A stretch of 64,000 nt of DNA from Oceanimonas smirnovii ATCC BAA-899 (GTDB taxonomy: Bacteria; Pseudomonadota; Gammaproteobacteria; Enterobacterales; Aeromonadaceae): assembly GCF_000381965.1 (NCBI RefSeq), contig NZ_KB908457.1, positions 62,001-126,000 of the forward strand, in the 5' to 3' direction. Shown here piece after piece: positions 58,121 to 64,000 of this stretch. A program made the translations under genes and the position numbers. The notes below the pieces were generated by a model, which saw only the letters and a program-made list of their open reading frames with translations, did no database searches and was not told the DNA's origin. Position 1 is the stretch's first letter. Every line of letters begins with the position of its first letter.

Positions 58121-59239
58121 TCAGTCTTTGCCCTGCACCGGAATGCGGGCGGCGGGATCCATCATGGCTACCTTGGCACGGATGCGGCTTTCAAGAGCAT
58201 CCACCAGATCAGCATTATCCAGCCGTCCTACCCGCTCGCCGCCATCATAAAGGGCACTTTTGCGCTGGGCACCGGCCAGCCCGAGATCGGAAATCAGCGC
58301 CTCACCGGGGCCGTTAACCACACAGCCGATAATGGACACATCCATGGGAGTGGTGATGTCTTCCAGCCGGCTTTCCAGCGCATTGACGGTGCCAATCACA
58401 TCAAACTCCTGGCGGGAGCAGGACGGGCAGGCAATAAAATTGATACCCCGGGCACGAATACGCAGGGACTTGAGAATATCAAAACCTACCTTCACTTCTT
58501 CTACCGGATCGGCTGCCAGGGAAATGCGCAGGGTATCGCCGATGCCCTCCGCCAGCAGCATGCCCAGGCCAATGGCCGACTTGACTGCGCCGCTGCGAAA
58601 ACCGCCGGCTTCGGTAATCCCCAGGTGCAACGGTTGCTCAATCTGACGCGCCAGCTCCCGGTAAGCACCTACCGCCAGAAATACGTCGGAGGCTTTAACA
58701 CTTACCTTAAACTGGTCAAAGTTGAGTTTATCGAGAATATCCACATGGCGCAGGGCCGACTCCACCAGCGCTTGCGGGGTAGGCTCACCGTATTTTTCCT
58801 GCAGATCCTTTTCCAGCGAGCCGCCGTTCACACCAATGCGAATGGGAATACCTTTATCCCGGGCACAATCCACTACGGCACGAACACGGTCTTCCCGACC
58901 GATATTACCCGGGTTGATACGCAGGCAATCGGCCCCGTATTCGGCGACCTGCAGGGCAATACGGTAGTCAAAGTGAATGTCTGCCACCAGAGGGATGGAA
59001 GTACCGGCACGAATGACTTTAAAAGCTTCTGCCGCCTCCATGGTAGGCACAGACACCCGCACTATGTCGGCACCGGCCTTTTCCACTGCCCGAATCTGCG
59101 CCAGAGTGGCTGCTACATCGGTGGTAGACGTATTGGTCATGGTCTGCACACTGATGGGAGCATCGCCCCCTACCAGCACAGAGCCGACACGAATTTGCTT
59201 GGACTTGCGGCGAATAATGGGTGATTCGTGTTGGGACAT
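58121..59239 (-). CDS. ispG: 4-hydroxy-3-methylbut-2-enyl diphosphate synthase IspG
   Basis: Iron-sulfur enzyme of the MEP isoprenoid pathway. The 372 residues equal E. coli IspG. Signatures: [40 protein letters not shown], and the cluster ligands in [15 protein letters not shown] plus the third Cys in [13 protein letters not shown] with its nearby Glu. It follows rodZ by 20 bp and precedes hisS, the same order as E. coli rodZ-ispG-hisS. Confidence 0.98.
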   Translation of the reverse strand: MSQHESPIIRRKSKQIRVGSVLVGGDAPISVQTMTNTSTTDVAATLAQIRAVEKAGADIVRVSVPTMEAAEAFKVIRAGTSIPLVADIHFDYRIALQVAEYGADCLRINPGNIGREDRVRAVVDCARDKGIPIRIGVNGGSLEKDLQEKYGEPTPQALVESALRHVDILDKLNFDQFKVSVKASDVFLAVGAYRELARQIEQPLHLGITEAGGFRSGAVKSAIGLGMLLAEGIGDTLRISLAADPVEEVKVGFDILKSLRIRARGINFIACPSCSRQEFDVIGTVNALESRLEDITTPMDVSIIGCVVNGPGEALISDLGLAGAQRKSALYDGGERVGRLDNADLVDALESRIRAKVAMMDPAARIPVQGKD

Positions 59240-59259
59240 GGTTACTCTTGCTCGTTATA

Positions 59260-60192
59260 TCAGGATTTCGGTACAGTCAGGCGGGCGACCCGTCCGGCAC
59301 GGAAGGAAGTCAGATCCACCATCTGATCCAAATATTCGACAGTGGCAGCCTGGGGCGCACCCAGCACAAGGCTGAACGGCGGCTTGCCTGTTAACTCAAG
59401 ACGGTCACTGGATGTTTTTACACCTTCAGACAGCACCCGGCCCTCGGCATCGGTCACTTTTATCCAACAATCGGCGGTAAAGCCCAGCACCAGTCGCTCG
59501 GGATCCGGCGCTGGCTCTGCCGGCATAGCGGCGGCCGCAGTGTCAGCAGGCGTATCAGGTGCAATGACTTCGCTGCCGGCCGGCTGAGACAGGCCGGACA
59601 GTGTCTCAGGGGCGACTGCCGGTTCGTTCGCCGGCTCCGGTTCAGCTTCCGGCACAGGCTCAGCCTCAGTAACAGGCTCGGGCTGCGTCGTTGCCGGTGC
59701 TTGTGTGGCAGAGTCCGACGCCGGCTCGATAACGGGCGACTCGGTATAGCCATTACTGCTATTTTGCCACCACCAGAACACCAGCGAGGCCACCAGCCCC
59801 AGAACCACCAGCCAGCTGGTGAGTTTGAGCCACTTGTCACTGGCCTGTTGCCGGGTCTTTTTGGAAAAGCTTTGCATGGGAGCCGGACCGGCACTACGCA
59901 ACTGCTCGGTGCCTGACATGGTATCAAAGGACGACAGTGCCAGTTGCTCGCTCACTCCCACCAGCTTGGCATAGGCTTTGACGTAACCACGCAAAAAAGT
60001 CAGGGCAACGCCAGCCGTATAATGATCGTCATCTATCGACTCAATCACGGCCAGGCGCAGATTAAGCCGGCGCGCCACATCCTGCTGACTCCAGCCTCTG
60101 CGTTCACGTGCGTCACGCAATAGTTTACCCGGGCCAGTATCAGTGTTGTTCTGTTCGTCTCCCGCAAGAGACTGGGGTTCATTCATTGTCAT
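59260..60192 (-). CDS. rodZ: Cell-shape protein RodZ
   Basis: Links MreB to the membrane for rod shape. The 310 residues comprise an N-terminal helix-turn-helix (about 20-95; LLRDARERRGWSQQDVARRLN), a basic juxtamembrane patch, one membrane helix (about 124-143; LTSWLVVLGLVASLVFWWW), a Pro/Glu/Ala-rich periplasmic linker, and the C-terminal DUF4115 beta domain (VLGFTADCWIKVTDAEGRVL). It starts within the end of pilW (14 bp; ATG at 60186 is an alternative), so the two are coupled. Confidence 0.95.
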   Translation of the reverse strand: MTMNEPQSLAGDEQNNTDTGPGKLLRDARERRGWSQQDVARRLNLRLAVIESIDDDHYTAGVALTFLRGYVKAYAKLVGVSEQLALSSFDTMSGTEQLRSAGPAPMQSFSKKTRQQASDKWLKLTSWLVVLGLVASLVFWWWQNSSNGYTESPVIEPASDSATQAPATTQPEPVTEAEPVPEAEPEPANEPAVAPETLSGLSQPAGSEVIAPDTPADTAAAAMPAEPAPDPERLVLGFTADCWIKVTDAEGRVLSEGVKTSSDRLELTGKPPFSLVLGAPQAATVEYLDQMVDLTSFRAGRVARLTVPKS

Positions 60193-60961
60193 GTGTCAGG
60201 AATCGCTCGGCTTGTTCTGAATCCGGAAATAAACGTACCAGCTCAGCTCCCGCTGTCTCATACTCTTGGCTCAGCCCCAATGCTCGGGCACTGAGCACAC
60301 TCAGCCACAAACTTTTTGCTGAAGGAGCATATTGCTGCCGGTAGCGGTCAAGGTACACCCGGGCCATGTTCGGGTCCTGCTGCGCAAGCTCAAGCTCAGC
60401 CAGCCCCAGTAACGACTGAGATCTGTCAGGAGCATACTCCAAAGCACGCCGATAGTATTCCCGGGCCACCTTTACACGGCCGCTTTTAGCAGCACACACA
60501 GCAGCATTCTCGAGGGTATCGGCAACTTTGACATAGCCTGCTACAGCCATTGCCCTGCTGAACATGACATCAGCCTGGTCAAATCGTTCCCTGTCACACA
60601 AAAAAGCACCGTAGTTATTCAGTCCGTCACCATGCTCGGCATCCAGCACCAGCACACGCTGATAATGCTGTTCTGCCTTGTCGTATTCAGTTACTCGCTG
60701 ATAAAAGTACGCAAGTGACAGATGAATATCAGGGTTAGTCTCGTCTTGCGTCAGGGCTCGCTCGAGGTTGAATTTGGCCTGGCTGATATTTCCCTCACGC
60801 AAATAAGCCAGACCAAGGTTCATGCGAGCTTGTGCTGCCTGAGGCAGTTCAGGCCTGACATTGGCAGCCGGCCGCCCCTGGGTCAGGTTTACGGTTTCGC
60901 TTACACAAGCCGTCAGCACCCCCGCCATCAGCAGCGCCGGCACCAAAAAGGCCTTTCGCAT
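60179..60961 (-). CDS. pilW: Type IV pilus assembly lipoprotein PilW/PilF
   Basis: 260 residues: signal and lipobox (LLMAGVLTAC/VS), then at least four TPR units, e.g. ARMNLGLAYLREGNISQAKFNLERAL, IHLSLAYFYQRVTEYDKAEQHYQRVL and REYYRRALEYAPDRSQSLLGLAEL. PilF/PilW is the outer-membrane pilotin that helps assemble the PilQ secretin. Placement between rlmN and rodZ is usual in Vibrio, Aeromonas and Pseudomonas. It overlaps rodZ and lies 24 bp after rlmN. Confidence 0.93.
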   Translation of the reverse strand: MRKAFLVPALLMAGVLTACVSETVNLTQGRPAANVRPELPQAAQARMNLGLAYLREGNISQAKFNLERALTQDETNPDIHLSLAYFYQRVTEYDKAEQHYQRVLVLDAEHGDGLNNYGAFLCDRERFDQADVMFSRAMAVAGYVKVADTLENAAVCAAKSGRVKVAREYYRRALEYAPDRSQSLLGLAELELAQQDPNMARVYLDRYRQQYAPSAKSLWLSVLSARALGLSQEYETAGAELVRLFPDSEQAERFLTHDNE

Positions 60962-60985
60962 TACTTTTCCGCCAGTATTTTTGAG

Positions 60986-62104
60986 TTAAACCATTGTGAC
61001 GGATATATTTTGTTCCTGCATCCGTTTTTTCATGGTGCGCTTGGTTCTGTCAATCACATCGCCCACCAGCTGCCCACAGGCGGCATCAATATCATCGCCC
61101 CGGGTTTTGCGAATGGTGACAGTGTTGCCATATTGCATCAACACCTTGTTAAAGCGGTCAATGCGGCTGTTGCTGGGCTTGCCGTAGGGGTTTCCCGGGA
61201 ACGGATTGAACGGGATCAGATTGATCTTGCAGGGCAGATCCTTGAGCAGCTCGGCCAGCTCGTGAGCATGCTGCATATCGTCATTGACATGATCCAACAG
61301 CACATACTCTATGGTCACCTTGCCGTGGTTGGCATTGGACACCGCCAGATAACGACGAATGCTGGCGATCAGCTCGGCAATATTATATTTGTCGTTGATC
61401 GGCATAATCTCGGAGCGCAGCTTGTCGTTGGGCGCATGCAAAGACACCGCCAGGGCCACGTCTATCATGTCGGCCATTTTGTCGAGTGCGGGCACCACAC
61501 CGGAGGTAGACAAGGTTACCCGGCGCTTGGACAGACCAAAGCCATAGTCTTCCAGCATCAGCCGCATGGCAGGTACTACGTTATTCAGGTTAAGCAGCGG
61601 CTCGCCCATACCCATCATCACCACATTGGTGATGGGTTTGCGGCCGGAGTCACGCACAAAACCAACCCGAGTGGCAGCACGCCAGACCTGACCGATAATT
61701 TCAGATACTTTCAGATTACGGTTAAAGCCCTGCTGAGCGGTAGAGCAGAATTTACAATCCAGGGCACAGCCCACCTGGGAAGACACGCACAAAGTGGCAC
61801 GGTCACCATCGGGAATATAGACGGTTTCCACTTCCTGTCCGCCCACCATCATGGCCCACTTGATGGTGCCATCGGCAGACTTTTTCTCAACGCTTATCTC
61901 TGGCGCACGAATTTCGGCGCGCTCCTTCAGCTTGCCTCTCAACACCTTATTGATGTTGGTCATCTGATCAAAATCGTCGCAACCGAAATGATAAATCCAC
62001 TTCATCACCTGGTCGGCACGAAAAGGTTTCTCTCCCATCTCCTGAAAGAGTGCTCGCATGCCGTCACGATCCAGATCCAGCAGATTAATTTTGGTTTCAC
62101 TCAT
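60986..62104 (-). CDS. rlmN: Dual-specificity 23S rRNA/tRNA adenine-C2 methyltransferase RlmN
   Basis: Radical-SAM methylase of A2503 in 23S rRNA and A37 in several tRNAs. The 372 residues include the cluster motif [30 protein letters not shown] and the catalytic Cys in DIDAACGQL near the C-terminus. The ATG at 62104 ([11 protein letters not shown]) has GAGGC at good spacing; a GTG four codons upstream is less likely. First gene of rlmN-pilW-rodZ-ispG-hisS-yfgM-bamB-der. Confidence 0.97.
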   Translation of the reverse strand: MSETKINLLDLDRDGMRALFQEMGEKPFRADQVMKWIYHFGCDDFDQMTNINKVLRGKLKERAEIRAPEISVEKKSADGTIKWAMMVGGQEVETVYIPDGDRATLCVSSQVGCALDCKFCSTAQQGFNRNLKVSEIIGQVWRAATRVGFVRDSGRKPITNVVMMGMGEPLLNLNNVVPAMRLMLEDYGFGLSKRRVTLSTSGVVPALDKMADMIDVALAVSLHAPNDKLRSEIMPINDKYNIAELIASIRRYLAVSNANHGKVTIEYVLLDHVNDDMQHAHELAELLKDLPCKINLIPFNPFPGNPYGKPSNSRIDRFNKVLMQYGNTVTIRKTRGDDIDAACGQLVGDVIDRTKRTMKKRMQEQNISVTMV

Positions 62105-62238
62105 CGGTTGCCTCACGCGTTTTACCAGAGCCTACAGGGCGCAAAATTGTACAGAGTTTAGCACCGGGTTGCCAGTGGCAAGCAAAACCAGTGCCGTATG
62201 CGGCCGGGCCTTTCAGAGCAGTAAAATAACAGGTACAA

Positions 62239-62260
62239 AAAAAGGCGCCGAAGCGCCTTT
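62239..62260 (-). terminator. Terminator of ndk
   Basis: Stem AAAGGCGC (62241-62248) against GCGCCTTT (62253-62260), with a minus-strand T run. Confidence 0.88.
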
Positions 62261-62281
62261 TTATTGCCGTTCAGCTCGTGA

Positions 62282-62713
62282 TTAACGAGTGCGCGGGCAG
62301 ATTTCTTCGTCGCTGAAGAAGTAAGCGATTTCGCGAGCAGCAGACTCGGGAGCATCGGAGCCGTGTACGGCGTTTTCGTCGATGCTGTCAGCGTAGTCGG
62401 CACGCAGGGTACCGGCCAGGGCGTCGGCGGGGTTGGTGGCACCCATGATTTCGCGGTTACGCAGAATGGCGTTTTCACCTTCCAGTACCTGAACCATTAC
62501 CGGACCGGAGGTCATGAAGTCAACCAGAGCCTTGAAGAAGGGGCGCTCGCTGTGCTCGGCGTAGAAGCCTTCAGCCTGCTCACGGCTCAGGTGAACCATT
62601 TTGGAAGCAACAATCTTGAGGCCAGCAGACTCAAAACGGCCGTAGATAGCGCCGATCAGGTTTTTGGCAACAGCGTCGGGCTTGACGATGGAGAAGGTAC
62701 GTTCGATAGCCAT
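62282..62713 (-). CDS. ndk: Nucleoside diphosphate kinase
   Basis: Balances nucleoside triphosphate pools by moving phosphate through a histidine. The 143 residues match E. coli. Seen are [32 protein letters not shown], and the active His117 in [20 protein letters not shown] precedes the ATG. Single gene with its own promoter (TATAAT on the minus strand at 62766-62771) and terminator. Confidence 0.98.
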   Translation of the reverse strand: MAIERTFSIVKPDAVAKNLIGAIYGRFESAGLKIVASKMVHLSREQAEGFYAEHSERPFFKALVDFMTSGPVMVQVLEGENAILRNREIMGATNPADALAGTLRADYADSIDENAVHGSDAPESAAREIAYFFSDEEICPRTR

Positions 62714-62773
62714 AGGAGTATCCTTTAAATCAACAGGTTCTGTTTTCGATAGTAAAAACGCGCGGATTATACG

Positions 62774-62801
62774 AAAACCGGCGGCGAGTTAACACCGCCG
62801 G
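62774..62801 (-). terminator. Weak terminator of pepB, abutting the ndk -10 element
   Basis: CCGGCGG (62778-62784) and CCGCCGG (62795-62801) form a 7-bp stem with a 10-nt loop and only four T. The ndk -10 TATAAT (62766-62771) follows directly. Confidence 0.6.
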
Positions 62802-62810
62802 CGATGAATT

Positions 62811-64000
62811 TTATTCGCCTTGTGCCTGACACACCTGGGCCAGCATAGCGGCAATGGTGCGCACGCCGTGGCCTTTGCCACCGGCAGCCCAGAGGTCGTT
62901 GGGCACCTTCTGGTAAGAGCCTGACAAATCCATATGCACCCAGCTGCGGCCGTTGTCGGGCACAAAGCGGGACAAAAACGCCGCGGCGGTAGAGGCACCG
63001 GCCTGGCCTTCACCCGCATGAATATTGGCCATATCGGCAAACGAGGAGGTCAGCAGGCCCTGATGAAACGGCTCCAGCGGCAGCGGCCAGGCTTTTTCAC
63101 CTTCCGCTTTGGCCGCCTGCACGGTTTGCTGCGCCAGCTCATCATTCATGCTGAACACGGCGTTGTAGTCCCGGCCCAGCGCCATCTTGGCGGCCCCGGT
63201 AAGGGTGGCTGCATCAAGAATAAAGGGCGCGCCGGTGGCCGAGGCCGCCAGCAGGCCGTCTGCCAGCACCAGCCGGCCTTCGGCATCGGTATTAAGAATT
63301 TCCACGGTCAGGCCGTTGCGGTAGGTAAGAATATCCCCCAGCTTGAAGGCATGGCCCGATACCAGGTTTTCGGCACAGCACAAAAACAGTTTCACCCTGT
63401 GATTCAGGCCCCGGGAAATAGCCAGCGCCAGCGCACCGGTAACGGTGGCGGCACCGCCCATGTCTGATTTCATGACCGACATGCCGTCAGAGGGCTTGAT
63501 GCTGTAACCGCCTGAGTCAAAGGTAATGCCCTTGCCCACCAGACAGGCCGCCACCGGCGCATTCGGGTTACCACCGGGGTTATAGTCCAGCTCCAGCAGA
63601 GTGGGTGGCCGGCTGCTGCCCCGCCCTACTTCATAAATGCCGATATGCCCCAGATCCTTAAGCTGCTCGCCGCTGTAAATGCGATAGGTCACGGCATCGG
63701 GTGCCAGCGACTGTATAAACTTACCCGCTTCCGTGGCCAGTGACGCCGGATAAACGTCTTCCGGCGTGCCGTTAATCATTTCCCGAACCCAGTTAATGGC
63801 AGTGCGGCGGGCATTGAACTCTATTTCATCATCGGCGCTCAGCTCGGCCAGCTCCAGCTGCTGGCCGCCCTTGGCGTTGTAAAAGCCCTGAGCAAAAGCC
63901 CAGCTGGTTTCCAGAGTCCAGCCATCACCACAAAGTGTCAGCTGCTTGATGCCCATGCCATCCAGCTTGCGGCCGGCCTGCTGCACCCGGCGGGTAACAT
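62811..64000 (-). CDS. pepB: Peptidase B (leucyl aminopeptidase family M17), 5' end cut by window
   Basis: Zinc/manganese aminopeptidase for small peptides. About 395 residues are visible of the usual 427 or so; the frame stays open to the right edge. Metal-site motifs are GKGITFDSGGYSIKPSDGMSV, KSDMGGAATV and the M17 signature NTDAEGRLVLADGL. KLFLCCAENLVSGHAFKLGD and the ending HGVRTIAAMLAQV match PepB rather than PepA. It lies upstream of ndk on the same strand; in E. coli pepB ends the isc operon, which may lie beyond the edge. Confidence 0.95.
   Translation of the reverse strand, partial: VTRRVQQAGRKLDGMGIKQLTLCGDGWTLETSWAFAQGFYNAKGGQQLELAELSADDEIEFNARRTAINWVREMINGTPEDVYPASLATEAGKFIQSLAPDAVTYRIYSGEQLKDLGHIGIYEVGRGSSRPPTLLELDYNPGGNPNAPVAACLVGKGITFDSGGYSIKPSDGMSVMKSDMGGAATVTGALALAISRGLNHRVKLFLCCAENLVSGHAFKLGDILTYRNGLTVEILNTDAEGRLVLADGLLAASATGAPFILDAATLTGAAKMALGRDYNAVFSMNDELAQQTVQAAKAEGEKAWPLPLEPFHQGLLTSSFADMANIHAGEGQAGASTAAAFLSRFVPDNGRSWVHMDLSGSYQKVPNDLWAAGGKGHGVRTIAAMLAQVCQAQGE

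Overview
The window is a chromosomal segment of a gammaproteobacterium. ArcA, Epd-Pgk-FbaA, PurL, the HisS-YfgM-BamB-Der run, RodZ, RlmN, Ndk and PepB all match the E. coli families closely in length and motifs. The lineage looks like a marine or aquatic Aeromonadales-type organism (Oceanimonas, Oceanisphaera or Zobellella). This is inferred from the mix of enterobacterial-like core proteins with FabV, much enlarged PstC and PstA, PilW next to RodZ, and a lone malate synthase G. No phage, transposase, integron, CRISPR array or recognisable defence island was found. Gene density is high and most sequence is core genome.

Layout, left to right. 1-686: the 3' end of arcA. 813-4170: the glycolytic operon epd-pgk-fbaA (minus). 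4319-5949: an MFS transporter with an acidic tail, translationally coupled to an 89-residue orphan protein. 6264-8441: malate synthase G. 8756-19377: the phosphate locus, in two blocks, pstC-pstA-pstB-phoU and phoB-phoR plus pstS. They are separated by an ACT-domain protein, tadA, a tRNA-Pro(GGG) and an acetyltransferase. Three Pho boxes with identical geometry control phoB, pstS and pstC. 19471-21940: a GNAT enzyme, rdgC, and suhB with a boxA-like leader. 22111-23740: yfhL and trhP (tRNA U34 hydroxylation), overlapping. 23836-31228: an OB-fold stress protein, deaD, menI, a YeaQ-like membrane protein, ydiJ and rluF.

31229-38045 is the most accessory-looking stretch. It holds a SulP transporter coupled to a small methyltransferase, a response-regulator/CheC protein with a PAS-GGDEF partner, a CigR/RcnB-like protein, fabV, and two intergenic copies of a palindrome-rich interspersed repeat. 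38046-45251: radD, dacB, grxA, alaA, clsA and a DUF1439 protein. 45229-46959: a GGDEF-EAL protein whose EAL half looks catalytically degenerate. 47117-52612: divergent purL and mltF. 52702-53288: a 46-residue very basic ORF and a universal stress protein. 53411-62713: the conserved minus-strand run ndk, rlmN, pilW, rodZ, ispG, hisS, yfgM, bamB, der. 62811-64000: pepB, cut by the right edge.

The genes cover central carbon flow, phosphate sensing and uptake, tRNA/rRNA modification and antitermination, envelope assembly (BamB, YfgM, RodZ, DacB, MltF, ClsA) and c-di-GMP signalling. No wholly new multi-gene system is evident. The items most worth a second look are regulatory or small: the suhB boxA leader, the three-box Pho layout, a nested palindromic element whose stem bases co-vary between copies, a G-quadruplex motif between glsB-like and menI, the MFS/89-aa pair, the CheC-type regulator with its diguanylate cyclase, and a very basic 46-aa ORF.
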